Shown piece by piece: positions 25,274-35,700 of a stretch of DNA of 64,000 nucleotides (position 1 is the first letter of the stretch; every line of letters starts with the position of its first letter). Made by a program: the position numbers and the translations under genes. This DNA is from an uncultured Prevotellaceae bacterium (GTDB taxonomy: Bacteria; Bacteroidota; Bacteroidia; Bacteroidales; Bacteroidaceae), in contig CACXVS010000009.1 of assembly GCA_902771155.1 (NCBI GenBank), positions 17,902-81,901 of the forward strand. The letters are read 5' to 3'. The notes below the pieces were generated by a model. That model was not told where the DNA came from. It ran no database searches and saw only the letters and a program-made list of their open reading frames with translations.

Positions 25274-27220
25274 ATGAGAAAGCTATTGATATTCGGTTTG
25301 GGTTTGTTGCTGTCTGGTTCGACAGCAACGGCTCAGACCATAGTCAGTCCTAACGGAAAGGTCTCAGTTAGTCTGGAACTCTCGGAGCAAGGCCAGCCCT
25401 GCTATCGTGTCAGCTATGACGGACAAGAGGTTGTTCAACAGTCGGCTTTGGGTCTGAAGACCAATATCGGAGATTTCACCCAGGGATTGGGACAGAAGGA
25501 AGTGGTGAGGAACCAGGTGAGCGACACTTACGAGTTGCGTAACATCAAGCAGAGTTGTGTGGATTACGAAGCCAACGAACTGGTTGCCACCTATGTCCTG
25601 AAAGATCAGCCTGAAAAGAACGTAGTTGACATCATCTTCCGTGTGAGCAATCGTGATGTGGCCTTCCGTTACAGGATCCTTCCACAGAAAGAGACTCGCG
25701 TATGTGTGGTGACAGAAGAGGCCTCGGGTTTTGTACTACCTGAGGGGACGACAACCTTCCTCTGTCCGCAGTCGAAGCCGATGGGTGGTTTCGCACGGAC
25801 ATCGCCCAGTTATGAGACACCTTACACTTGTGATGAGCCTGTAGGCAAAAACGGCTGGGGCGAGGGCTATAGTTTTCCTTGTCTGTTCAAGACACCTGCC
25901 GGATGGGCACTCATCAGTGAGACGGGTACAGATGGCGATTATGTGGGTTGTCGGTTGCTGAACGAGCAGGGAGGCACCTACCGCATCGGATTCCCACAGG
26001 CTGGCGAACTGAATGGAGCTGGGGCTACGAGTGCCGCTGTGGCACTGCCCTGTGAGACACCCTGGCGCACCATTACCGTAGGTCCTTTGGCCAATATCGT
26101 AGAGACGACTGCAGCCTTCGACCTGGTACAACCCAAGTACAAGGCTTCGCAGGAATATATCTACGGCAAGGGCTCGTGGAGCTGGATTATCGGCATGGAT
26201 CCCAGTTGTAACTTCGACGAACAGAAGCGCTATATCGACTTCTCGGCAGCAATGGGGTATCAGAGTGTGCTCATCGATGCCTTCTGGGATCAGCAGATTG
26301 GCTACGAGAAGATAGCCGAACTGGCCCGCTATGGCAAGGAGAAGGGTGTAGGCATCTTCTTGTGGTACAACTCCAATGGTGCGTGGAACGATGCCTTCCA
26401 GACGCCTATCGGCAAGATGAACAATAGCCGCATCCGTCGTCAGGAAATGAAATGGATGCAGGAGAATGGCATTCGTGGTATCAAGGTAGATTTCTTTGGG
26501 GGCGACAAGCAACCTATGATGCAACTCTATGAGGATATCCTAAGTGATGCCAACGACTTCGGACTGCTTTGTATCTTCCACGGTTGTACGCTGCCTCGCG
26601 GTTGGGAACGTATGTACCCCAACTATGCCGCCTCAGAGGCCGTACTGGCTTCAGAGAACCTGCACTTCGGACAAGGAGCCTGTGACGCTGAGGCTTATAA
26701 CGCCTGTATTCATCCTTTTGTAAGAAATACCGTAGGATCGATGGACTTTGGCGGTTCGGCTCTGAACAAGCGCTATAGTGCAGACAATCAGCATGGCACC
26801 ACTCGCAAGACCTCTGATGTCTATGCACTGGCTACGGCGGTTCTTTTCCAGAGTGCCGTTCAGCACTTCGCTCTGGCACCCAATAACCTGACGGATGCTC
26901 CAGCTTGGGCTATCGACTTCATGAAGAAGGTACCCACGACTTGGGACGAAGTGAAGTTCATCGATGGATACCCAGGCAAGTATATCATCATGGCCCGTCG
27001 ATGTGGTAAGCAGTGGTTTGTGGTGGGTGTCAATGCAGAGAAAGAGCCTCTGAAGAAGACCATCACCCTTCCGATGTTTGGAGCTGGTACTCCGTTGCAA
27101 CTCTATAGCGACGATGCCCTGCTTAACGGTAGCGTGAAGACCATCAAGCAGAACAAGCGACAACAACTTACCATTACCATTACCTGTAATGGGGGTGTGG
27201 TGGTTACGGAAGTTCAATGA
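25274..27220 (+). CDS. GH97 glycoside hydrolase, probably retaining (alpha-galactosidase-like)
   Basis: 648 aa. The ATG at 25274 (MRKLLIFGLGLLLSG) is preferred to an upstream TTG in the repeat. The secreted protein has the family layout: N-terminal beta-sandwich (about 20-260) beginning VSPNGKVSVSLEL, a catalytic barrel (about 270-540) and a small C-terminal sandwich. The barrel has WSWIIGMDPSCNFDEQKRYIDF and GIKVDFFGGD with Asp 406. The KVDF motif is that of retaining GH97 enzymes such as the Bacteroides alpha-galactosidase, whereas inverting SusB-type enzymes use Glu residues. Alpha-galactosidase or an alpha-pentosidase-like activity is therefore a reasonable guess. The last 17 bases overlap the convergent histidine kinase gene. 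Confidence 0.87.
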   Translation: MRKLLIFGLGLLLSGSTATAQTIVSPNGKVSVSLELSEQGQPCYRVSYDGQEVVQQSALGLKTNIGDFTQGLGQKEVVRNQVSDTYELRNIKQSCVDYEANELVATYVLKDQPEKNVVDIIFRVSNRDVAFRYRILPQKETRVCVVTEEASGFVLPEGTTTFLCPQSKPMGGFARTSPSYETPYTCDEPVGKNGWGEGYSFPCLFKTPAGWALISETGTDGDYVGCRLLNEQGGTYRIGFPQAGELNGAGATSAAVALPCETPWRTITVGPLANIVETTAAFDLVQPKYKASQEYIYGKGSWSWIIGMDPSCNFDEQKRYIDFSAAMGYQSVLIDAFWDQQIGYEKIAELARYGKEKGVGIFLWYNSNGAWNDAFQTPIGKMNNSRIRRQEMKWMQENGIRGIKVDFFGGDKQPMMQLYEDILSDANDFGLLCIFHGCTLPRGWERMYPNYAASEAVLASENLHFGQGACDAEAYNACIHPFVRNTVGSMDFGGSALNKRYSADNQHGTTRKTSDVYALATAVLFQSAVQHFALAPNNLTDAPAWAIDFMKKVPTTWDEVKFIDGYPGKYIIMARRCGKQWFVVGVNAEKEPLKKTITLPMFGAGTPLQLYSDDALLNGSVKTIKQNKRQQLTITITCNGGVVVTEVQ

Positions 27221-29123
27221 TGATACGGCATCCGGCTTTGTAATGGGGGTCAAGGATAATGTTGCCCCCCAAATTGGTGATATGCCGCTTACAGAGGGCC
27301 AGACCAAGTCCAAGTCCTTCGGAAAGATCATTCACCTTGGTGAACATCTCGAATAAACGGTTGCTGTCTTCGATGGCAATGCCTGGACCTGTGTCTTCAA
27401 CGATAAAGCGCATACCCCTTTTGGCCTCTTCAACACTAAGCGACACACAACGTCCATCGGAGTATTTGGCGGCATTGAAGAGTAATTCACGGATGGTGAT
27501 CTCCAGATAGTGACGGTTGGTCTTGATACAGAAGTCATCGGGAACATCACTCGCGAACATGATGAACAACTTGGGGAAGAGACTCTGGATGCGGGCAATA
27601 CAACTACGGGCGATCTCGTTGCAGGATACCTCCTCGTCCTTGATGGCATAGACCTCTTCTGTGATGCCCCGGGCAGAGCTGTCGAAGAGCATTCTCACCA
27701 TACGTTCGAGAACCATGGCATTATGGCTCATCATATCGATGATGCTTATCTGCTCTTCTTCAGGCAATAGACCCTTGCTCTCGCCGATGACCTGAGCAAA
27801 GCCCATGATGATGTTCAAAGGTGTACGGATCTGGTGGGAAACATTCTGGATGAACAGTGTTTTCTGCCTATCAGCCTCCTCGGCCAGTTTGCTGGTGCGT
27901 GCCAGTTCTTCGTTGCGTTGAGCTGCCTCCTCATTCATCTGATAGATATCGCTGACATGACAACTCAACGACTCCTGCATGATAGAGAAATTAGACTGCA
28001 ACCGACCCACTACATCGATATAACGGCTTTTCTTAATCCGTTCGTCATAATGACCTTCAGCAATTCGTTGTAGTTTATTGGTCAGTTTGTTGAGGGGTCG
28101 GATGGCACCGGCCACAATGAAAATAGAGAACACCAGGATCAGCACCAGCCCAATGAGGATGAGTGGGGCGAGGAGATAGTTCAGAAGATTATACCCCTTG
28201 AGGACGCTTCGTTCAGGACAAACAAGAGCCAGACTCCAATTGGTGCCAGGCACGGGCTGGTAACAGACAATACATGGTTCACCATTGATTCTGACCTCCA
28301 TATTGCCTTGCCGTCCGGAAGTCATCTCATGACCTAAAGCAATCATGTCGGCAGTCCGGTTGGGATCGGTATCTGTGAAGATGGTGTTCTTGAAGAGTTG
28401 TGCGGTATCGGGGTGCAGATAATAACGTCCGTCATCGCCCGTCATCATGAAATAGGAACCGGAATAGGGCTTCTCAGCCGTAATGGTTTTCGAGAGGCGA
28501 AGGAGGGAGAGATCGGTAGAGATAACACCCACGAACTGCTTATTGTGATTGTAAAGCGGTTTGCTATAGGATGCGATCATCCCATCAAGCGTGAGAGACA
28601 AAGAGTCGCTTTCATCATAATAGACCACCCAGCAAGGCTTATTCAGATCATGTGGTGTCTTGTACCATACCTTCTCGAAGTAGTCGTATTCCTCCTCAAT
28701 GACGGTAGTCACGGTGTCGGCCTCTGAGCCTGTACTCTCCCTGACGGTATAGGCGGAGAAGTACCTGCCGAATTGAGGGAAGACATCTGGTTCGGTACTG
28801 ATGGAACAGCCATCGATCTGACTATTGAGTGAGACGATATAGCGCGAGTAGGCCAACAACGAGTCGGGTTGAAGGTTATCTGCAATGACCCAGTCGTTGA
28901 TGTCGGTAGCCGTCTCCACAATGTTCATATGACGACAGATGCGCTGCATAGTGGTATTAAGCACGCTGTTGGCATGTTTGGTGGCCTCGTTCTTAAGATT
29001 GTTTTTCGACTGCAAGAAAAGGATGCCCAACGACAGCACAAAGATGGGAATGGCCATCAGCAGAATGCCGAGACTCAGCTTCCATGCAAGCGATTGGCGG
29101 ATATGTCTGACAAGGTTGCGCAT
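27204..29123 (-). CDS. Cache-HAMP sensor histidine kinase
   Basis: 639 aa. Order of parts: transmembrane helix (about 15-38), periplasmic double-Cache-type sensor (about 40-315) with Tyr-rich ligand-pocket-like segments, second helix (about 322-345), HAMP, short coiled coil, HisKA with SHQIRTPLN (phospho-acceptor His 430), and HATPase with N-box LFNAAKYSDG, G1 VEDTGPGIA and G2 LGLGLALCKRH. It is a complete, apparently active kinase. No response regulator lies beside it. It starts 8 bp after the stop of the related, kinase-dead sensor, so they are probably co-transcribed and may form a heteromer. Its position between GH97 and GH31 suggests control of glycan-use genes, by location only. Confidence 0.9.
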   Translation of the reverse strand: MRNLVRHIRQSLAWKLSLGILLMAIPIFVLSLGILFLQSKNNLKNEATKHANSVLNTTMQRICRHMNIVETATDINDWVIADNLQPDSLLAYSRYIVSLNSQIDGCSISTEPDVFPQFGRYFSAYTVRESTGSEADTVTTVIEEEYDYFEKVWYKTPHDLNKPCWVVYYDESDSLSLTLDGMIASYSKPLYNHNKQFVGVISTDLSLLRLSKTITAEKPYSGSYFMMTGDDGRYYLHPDTAQLFKNTIFTDTDPNRTADMIALGHEMTSGRQGNMEVRINGEPCIVCYQPVPGTNWSLALVCPERSVLKGYNLLNYLLAPLILIGLVLILVFSIFIVAGAIRPLNKLTNKLQRIAEGHYDERIKKSRYIDVVGRLQSNFSIMQESLSCHVSDIYQMNEEAAQRNEELARTSKLAEEADRQKTLFIQNVSHQIRTPLNIIMGFAQVIGESKGLLPEEEQISIIDMMSHNAMVLERMVRMLFDSSARGITEEVYAIKDEEVSCNEIARSCIARIQSLFPKLFIMFASDVPDDFCIKTNRHYLEITIRELLFNAAKYSDGRCVSLSVEEAKRGMRFIVEDTGPGIAIEDSNRLFEMFTKVNDLSEGLGLGLALCKRHITNLGGNIILDPHYKAGCRIIIELP

Positions 29124-29130
29124 GCTGTTT

Positions 29131-30477
29131 CTATTCTTTATTCATAATCTTCTCGGAGTCGGCTATCAGCTGATTAAGCAGAGCAGTTACATTTCCTCCC
29201 TGTTGCCGAATATCATTGACCAACTGGTCGGTTTCTTCCTCAGTCAGTTTGTTACGGTCATTGCTGATGGACATGACACTATGATAGATGACACTGACAG
29301 GTGACAGAATCTGATTCGACATGTTATAGAGGAAGCTGGTCTTCATGCGGTCTGCACTCTGGGCTTGTTCGTAGGCAGCCTGGAGCACTTCTCCTCGTTC
29401 CTTAAGGGTATCCGACAATTGCTGCATCTCGGCCATACGGGTGGCCAGCGATTGCTGCATCTGTTGGAAGTGCTTTTGAAGACGCCCCACCTCGTCCTGT
29501 TGACGACTATCGGGAATGAGCTCGTCATAACAACCCTCGGCAATATGCTGTGCTGCCTTTCCTAATCGGCGTAGCGGCAAGAACTGATGATGGATAAAAG
29601 ACCGGCACAGGAACAGCAAGAGCATCAGTCCGATGACAGCGATAATCAAAACATAGTAGAGCAGACGGTTATAGTCGCCGAAGATATCGTCTTCTGGATA
29701 GATGATACCTGCGCTCCAATTGAGATCAGTCATGGCACGCCCTCTCACAGCAGTACGCTCAAAAGGCTTGTAGAATATATAGAACTTCTCGCCATTTAGT
29801 TTGATGTACTTATAGCCTGTCTCGCCAGCCAGCATCGATTCTGCAGCATCTGCCACTGTAGGGTCTTCAACAGCCAACTCAAATACATTCCGGTTCAGGA
29901 TACTACTATCGGGATAGACGATGAAAGAACCGTCTTTGCCCAATAAGGTGCAGAAGGAGTTGGGCGATGGTTTGGTTTCGAGTACAATCTTCGACAGTAA
30001 TGATGGCGACAGGTCGGCTTTCTGTACACCCACCTTCTGCTGCCCTTTAAAGACAGGCAGGAGGAAAGAGAAGTTGCCGTTATTTTCGGATGAAGGCTCT
30101 ATCCAGCATGCTTCGTTGATGTCTATCGCATCGGAATCAGCATCCCAGATGATTCTGCAATCTGATATGTAGGGATTGATCTCGGTCAGTTTGCTAGCAT
30201 AGAGCTCTGCCATGTCGGGGTCATCGATATGGGCTAACATCTTCCAATAGATATTACCTGAAGCCTGCTCTACATCCAAAAGGATATTGTCGATTTGCTG
30301 AACCGTTGCTTCCAAGGTTTGTCTGGCGTCCAAAAGGGCTTCCTCCTTTAACAATTTTCGCGAAAAGACAAACATAATGATAAGTGCTACCATCAGGAGT
30401 GTAGTCAAACAAGCAATGACCATTAGGCTGAGCCTAAAGGATAAGGTCCTGGTAAGCATTCTAGTTAGTCCAAACAT
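29131..30477 (-). CDS. Cache-HAMP sensor with degenerate HisKA and no ATPase domain
   Basis: 448 aa. It follows the same plan as the next gene in the operon: transmembrane helix (about 12-38), periplasmic Cache-type sensor, second helix (about 270-293, LLYYVLIIAVIGLMLLLFL), HAMP (PLRRLGKAAQHIAEG) and a coiled coil with LQKHFQQMQQS. It then has a HisKA-like segment SNQILSPVSVI where the expected His is Asn 388, and it stops about 60 residues later without any N, G1 or G2 box. It cannot be a working kinase. The frame is intact and has good sensor features, so it looks maintained rather than decayed. A receptor subunit or regulator of the adjacent kinase is inferred. The -7 box is eight bases upstream of the ATG. 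Confidence 0.88.
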   Translation of the reverse strand: MFGLTRMLTRTLSFRLSLMVIACLTTLLMVALIIMFVFSRKLLKEEALLDARQTLEATVQQIDNILLDVEQASGNIYWKMLAHIDDPDMAELYASKLTEINPYISDCRIIWDADSDAIDINEACWIEPSSENNGNFSFLLPVFKGQQKVGVQKADLSPSLLSKIVLETKPSPNSFCTLLGKDGSFIVYPDSSILNRNVFELAVEDPTVADAAESMLAGETGYKYIKLNGEKFYIFYKPFERTAVRGRAMTDLNWSAGIIYPEDDIFGDYNRLLYYVLIIAVIGLMLLLFLCRSFIHHQFLPLRRLGKAAQHIAEGCYDELIPDSRQQDEVGRLQKHFQQMQQSLATRMAEMQQLSDTLKERGEVLQAAYEQAQSADRMKTSFLYNMSNQILSPVSVIYHSVMSISNDRNKLTEEETDQLVNDIRQQGGNVTALLNQLIADSEKIMNKE

Positions 30478-30485
30478 ATCAGTTG

Positions 30486-30493
30486 CAAATATA
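30486..30493 (-). promoter_or_regulatory. -7 box (TATATTTG) for the sensor pair
   Basis: Minus-strand TATATTTG ends eight bases from the ATG at 30477, so the leader is only a few nucleotides long. It is divergent from the GH31 promoter. Confidence 0.7.
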
Positions 30494-30578
30494 AATAAAA
30501 ACTGCGATAATTATGTCAAATAATCAGAAAAAGATGTGTAAATTCCCTCAAAAAACACAGATTATCAGTGTTTTCGTG

Positions 30579-30586
30579 TATCTTTG
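30579..30586 (+). promoter_or_regulatory. -7 box (TATCTTTG) for GH31
   Basis: TATCTTTGCAG lies 31 bp before the ATG at 30618. It makes the in-frame GTG/ATG candidates upstream (30513 onward) unlikely starts. Confidence 0.7.
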
Positions 30587-30617
30587 CAGAAAATATGGAT
30601 TTACAAAGCATAGAATT

Positions 30618-32777
30618 ATGAAAAAAACGATTCTCACCATCGTCGTCTTAGGCTTGGGTATGATGGCTCAGGCACAAGGTCATCTGACCATTAAGAAGGT
30701 AGCGCGAAATGCCGTTAGAATACAGTATCAGGAGCGCGAAGTCGAAGACTCATTACCAGACTGGCTTTATGTGAAGCATGGCGAGACCGCCTGCGATCTG
30801 CAAGTGGAAACAGATGCTCAGGCAAACACTCTGACTATCAAGGACCAGCACGGGCACCAACTGTTTAAAGCCTTGCGCCATGAACTGCAAAACGGAAAGG
30901 CTACACTGGCCTTTCATTCTCCGAAGGACGAATTCCTCTTCGGACTCGGACAATTCCAGGACGGCTATAGCAATGTGCGTGGACTTTCGAGAAGACTTAC
31001 ACAGGTGAACACACAGATCAGTCTGCCCATGCTCATTTCGAGCAAAGGCTATGGCATCTTGTGGAATAACTACGGAATGACTGAGTTCAACCCCAGTGAG
31101 CAGGTTATCACCTTTACCAAACGGTCGGGTGAAGGGCAGCGCGAGATTGTCGATGTGACCTCTACCGAGGGTGGCAAGCGCGAGGTGCGCCAACGGCATA
31201 TCTTCGACGCCCTCATCAGTGTCGATGAAGAAGCCGACTATGCCCTATTGCTTGATGTAGGCCAGAAGATGGCACGTCGTCATAATCTGGTCATCGACGG
31301 AGAAACCGTCATCGAGATGCAGAATGTATGGCTACCCCCCACAGCCTCGACAATCGTACACCTGAAGGCTGGTAAGCATGTCGTGACAACCGAACTGACG
31401 AGAGGCGATGAGCCACGCCTATATTATAATAAGGTAAAGAACGAAACCGTATTCAGTTCACCAGTGGCTGATGCGGTGGATTATACTGTGTTTACAGGAA
31501 CGCCCGATGAGATAATAGCCACTTATCGTGAACTGACGGGTCAGGCACCGGTGATGCCAGACTGGGCCTTGGGCTATATCCATTGTCGTGAACGCTTCCA
31601 CTCCTCTGCAGAGATTCTGGAAACAGCCAATCGTTTCAAACAGGAGCAGATGCCCATCAGCATGATTGTGCAGGATTGGCAGTACTGGGGGAAATATGGT
31701 TGGAATGCCATGCGTTTCGATGAGGAATTCTATCCTGACCCAAAGGCCCTTACCGATAGTCTGCATAAGATGGACATCCGTCTGATGGTCAGCGTGTGGT
31801 CGAAGATTGACAAGACATCAGAGGTGGGTCGCCAGATGGAGGCTGACGGACATTATATCCCTGGCACCGACTGGATCGACTTCTTCAGTCCCGAGGCAGC
31901 AAAGGCTTATTGGAAGAACTTCTCTGAGCGCCTTGTTCCTCTGGGCATCGATGCCTGGTGGCAAGATGCCACGGAACCCGAGAACGACGATCTTGCAGGG
32001 CGCCTTGTGAACAAAGGTCAGTGGTCGGGCGATAAGGTGCGTAACGTGTATCCTTTGCTGGTCTGCCAGACGGTCTATGAAGGTCTTTTAAATGCCGGTA
32101 AGGAGCCCATGATTCTTACGCGCTGTGGTTTCCCGGGCATCCAGCGTTATGGCGCAGCCCTCTGGAGTGGCGATGTAGGTAACGACTGGGAGACCTTCCG
32201 TCGTCAGATCGTGGCAGGTCTTGGCGTTCAGGCTGCAGGTCACCCTTGGTGGACCTACGATGCAGGCGGTTTCTTCCGTCCCCAGAACCAATATACCGAC
32301 AGCGCCTATATCGAACGGATGCTTCGTTGGATAGAGACCAGCGTCTATCTGCCCTTGATGCGTGTACATGGCTATATGAGCAACACCGAGCCGTGGAACT
32401 ATGGCTCGCAGGCACAGGCTATCATCACCAACTGTCTGGAAGAGCGCGAGAAGTTACAGCCTTATATCAAGGAATGTGCAAGAAGGATTAGCGAAGAGGG
32501 CTACACCCTGATGCGCCCATTGGTCTTCGACTTTTCCGACGACCCCGAGGCACTCCGTCAGAAGTATGAGTATATGTTTGGTCCCGACCTGCTCGTCAGT
32601 CCTGTGACAGAACCGGGTGTCACCACCTGGCGCACCTATCTTCCCAAGAACAATGGAGGATGGACAGACTACAATACTGGTAAACATTATGACGGGGGTC
32701 AGTATGTTACCACCCCCGTCACAAAAGCCTTTATTCCCGTCTTCGTAAAAGCGGGCTCAGATCTTATCTCGAAGTAA
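30618..32777 (+). CDS. GH31 alpha-xylosidase/alpha-glucosidase
   Basis: 719 aa, secreted (MKKTILTIVVLGLGMMAQAQG). An N-terminal beta-sandwich (LFGLGQFQDGYSNVRG) precedes a barrel with the family 31 catalytic motifs: nucleophile Asp 450 in DAWWQDATEPEND and acid/base Asp 519 in LWSGDVGNDWETF. The WWQDATEPE version is frequent in alpha-xylosidases that act on xyloglucan oligosaccharides, while alpha-glucosidases usually have a different WxDMNE form. That points to alpha-xylosidase, without proof. The start follows from the promoter and signal peptide. The gene is divergent from the sensor pair and its end overlaps the CotH gene end by 14 bases. Confidence 0.88.
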   Translation: MKKTILTIVVLGLGMMAQAQGHLTIKKVARNAVRIQYQEREVEDSLPDWLYVKHGETACDLQVETDAQANTLTIKDQHGHQLFKALRHELQNGKATLAFHSPKDEFLFGLGQFQDGYSNVRGLSRRLTQVNTQISLPMLISSKGYGILWNNYGMTEFNPSEQVITFTKRSGEGQREIVDVTSTEGGKREVRQRHIFDALISVDEEADYALLLDVGQKMARRHNLVIDGETVIEMQNVWLPPTASTIVHLKAGKHVVTTELTRGDEPRLYYNKVKNETVFSSPVADAVDYTVFTGTPDEIIATYRELTGQAPVMPDWALGYIHCRERFHSSAEILETANRFKQEQMPISMIVQDWQYWGKYGWNAMRFDEEFYPDPKALTDSLHKMDIRLMVSVWSKIDKTSEVGRQMEADGHYIPGTDWIDFFSPEAAKAYWKNFSERLVPLGIDAWWQDATEPENDDLAGRLVNKGQWSGDKVRNVYPLLVCQTVYEGLLNAGKEPMILTRCGFPGIQRYGAALWSGDVGNDWETFRRQIVAGLGVQAAGHPWWTYDAGGFFRPQNQYTDSAYIERMLRWIETSVYLPLMRVHGYMSNTEPWNYGSQAQAIITNCLEEREKLQPYIKECARRISEEGYTLMRPLVFDFSDDPEALRQKYEYMFGPDLLVSPVTEPGVTTWRTYLPKNNGGWTDYNTGKHYDGGQYVTTPVTKAFIPVFVKAGSDLISK

Positions 32778-35700
32778 GCACAAACTTACAACTGGTCTTG
32801 TGGCCATCGCCATCAGTGACGATGGCTACATAGACGCCATTGGAAAGACTGAGTGGTATTTCTGCAAATCCACCAGTGAGTAATGCAGAGGTTGAAACCA
32901 CCGTCTGTCCGGCAAGGTTGTGTATCAATACCTGTGCGTTGCTTGAAGCACGTCCACTGACGACAAGACTGCCTGCATGATAGTGTACCGCAAGTGCATT
33001 GTCATCAGCCATCATATCCTCGATGCCACTTAATCCCGGTTGTGCAACTCCCGTCATATAAGCCTTTCTCAGGTTTGACTTGGCGATGGTGGGAATATTC
33101 GTCACATAGACATCAGCACAACCGTCAGGCCAGCGCGCTGCCGTCTCGTCAGCCTTGAGCAGGGGGTAGGTAAGCTTGTCGCTCCAGGAGCCGTCAGGAG
33201 CCGTCAGGAGTATGTCACCACCCTCGGCACTGAGCTTGAACGAGGCATGAAGCTGTGAAACAGGATCTTCCTTATCGCACCAGATGACGATGAAACCATG
33301 AGCGGGTATGATGGTCGATGCCATCGTATTATCCTTTGAAATCTGGTATTTCTGGGGCTTCTCAGCATTATCACTCAGATACATTCCCTCTACGTCGATG
33401 GGGGCATCGGTCGTGTTGTAGAGTTCTACCCAGTCGTCACGCTGGAAGAACTCATCGACAAAGATGCCATTAGCTGCACTTACCTCATTGATGCGAACAG
33501 GTGTTATGTGGGTGTCGGTCTTCTCGCCATCGGTGAGGGGTGAGAAGGAGGCTGTAAGGTGTACGGAACTGCTGGTGGGCATATCGATTGTCGTATTTGT
33601 GGAAACCGTCTCGCTGCCGTTTTTCCAACTATCAAACTTATAGCCTGCAGGTGCCTGGGCCCTGAGTTTGACTGAGCCATAGAGATAGCCTTTCAGCTGG
33701 GCATAAGGCACTTCGATCTCATTGACAAAGATCCGGGCGCCTTCGACATTGGCATTCAGTTCGACATTCTGCCTTGATACGCCAGAGAGCTGCATGGGCT
33801 GATACTTCTCCAAATTCTTGATCATCCGGTCTAGTTGTGTCTTCAGCTTATTCTTAATCTTATCAGCAGCGCCATCAGGGGTATAGCCGTCCAACTGGGA
33901 CATCGGTCGCATCTCATCTGCAATCTCATTGACAATGGCAGTGGCACGGTCTTTCTCAAACACACTACCAGAGACCAGACAGAAGTGATCGATGAACTTC
34001 TTACGGAACTCATCATGACCAAGCATATTGATGAAGAACTTCACGACTGGTACCGACTTGTAGTTGTTGAGTGCACCTATGGGGTCTTCACGATTGAAGG
34101 CATAGTCGAGGTCGAAGCTGATGAAACGGTAACGTCCGTCTTCTCTGCTTCGATAGGCCTTGATGTTGTTGTCAGGCCAGTCGTTGTTGCCAAGGAACAG
34201 TTCCACAGCCATATAGTTGCAGAACACGTCGAGGTCGAGCAACGTCTTCAGTTCGTCGTAAGCACCAGCATCGTTGATGCGGTTGCCAAGTGCAACAATA
34301 CGGTTCCAGACTTCCTCGTCACCGTTCTTGAAGTTGAAGTTCTCAAAGTAGTCAATCTCATCGTCGTCGTAGCCGTAGTTGGAATAGACGTACTTGTCGT
34401 TGTTGGTCTCACGCATGTTCACAATACCCTTGAACTCACCATTGATATACTCAGCCACCTGAATATACGACTGGTTGTCGAGGTCGATGCCAGAGCGTGT
34501 AATGATGCTCTCAAGCGCCAGATCCATAAAGCGGCTATGTGTCTCCCACACATCGTTACCACCATTGCGCAGAAGAATGGCCTTGCTGCGGATATAGGGT
34601 TTGAGAGGGAAGAACGGATAATCGAAACGGTTCTGGTCGTCGAATTTCTTGTTGGCCTTCAACTTCATCGAACGGGGATTGATCATACGGGTACAACCAC
34701 CCGAAACAGCGATATTCGCATCCTGGTTGAATACCATCTTCCCGTCGGGGGTGAGATAGCTGAAGTTGACAGGACGATCCCAAGGCTGGTTCCAGTTTAC
34801 GGCATCATTGCGGCAATTACCTTCAATACCATTCCTACCTTCGATGTCGATACCCCACATCGGATCAGTGAAATAACGCTGATCACCTACGATGAGGACC
34901 ACAGGACAGGTGTATTGCTGATTCGTCTTGACATAGGAACGTGTAACAGGTGCACTGGGCAGATAGCCATCACGGAAGAGGCGCACCGTCAGGTTTGTCG
35001 TGTTGTCGATGTTGAAAACACCATCATCACTCTTGTAGGAAGCAACGGTGACAAGGTCGTCCGTAGATGCCTCCCAGTAGATGTCGTCGAAATAGATATT
35101 GTTGTCAGCATGCAACTCGTTAAGGTTGAAGGCGATGGTCTGGAACTCAGAATTCTGGGGTTCCCACCAAGCCCAGGAGTTAACGCCAGCCTGTTCATCG
35201 GTAACCTCACCCTCATAGCTAATCTCTTTCCACTCTGTGGTCACGTCGTAGCCACCAGCCAGGAAACCATGATGGATAAAGTTGCCAGGCTTCCTGTGGG
35301 TCTGTACTGAGATATGACAGGCTTTGTCGGCACGCACCCTCATGTGGAAACGATACTTGTCTCCGCTATTCCAGGTGTGGTTGGGGGTATAGACGAAGAA
35401 CTGCGAATCCCAGTCGTTGGCAGGATTGGCGATTGTATGCACCTTCACACCACGAGAATTGTTATAGCCCACACCGTTATCGATACGGTTCACATCGCCA
35501 TTGCCGTCGCCATCTCTGCAAACGAAGCAGTTGGCATCGGTACCCTCACAGTCGCTGTTGGTAACGATATTGGTCCAAGGCGATGTTTCCTCTCCGTCGG
35601 GTGATGGTGCCTGAGGTGTGCTGCCATCGAGGGAGTACATGAGTGTCGTACCAGCAGGGATGGCTACCTTCACAGTGAAAGAGTTTGTAAACAACTTACT

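Noticed and set aside
33835..35310. Long plus-strand frame of 491 codons antisense to the CotH gene
   Set aside because: The opposite strand encodes a coherent multidomain protein with clear lamin-tail and CotH motifs; the antisense product is low-complexity Val/Ile-rich with no domain.
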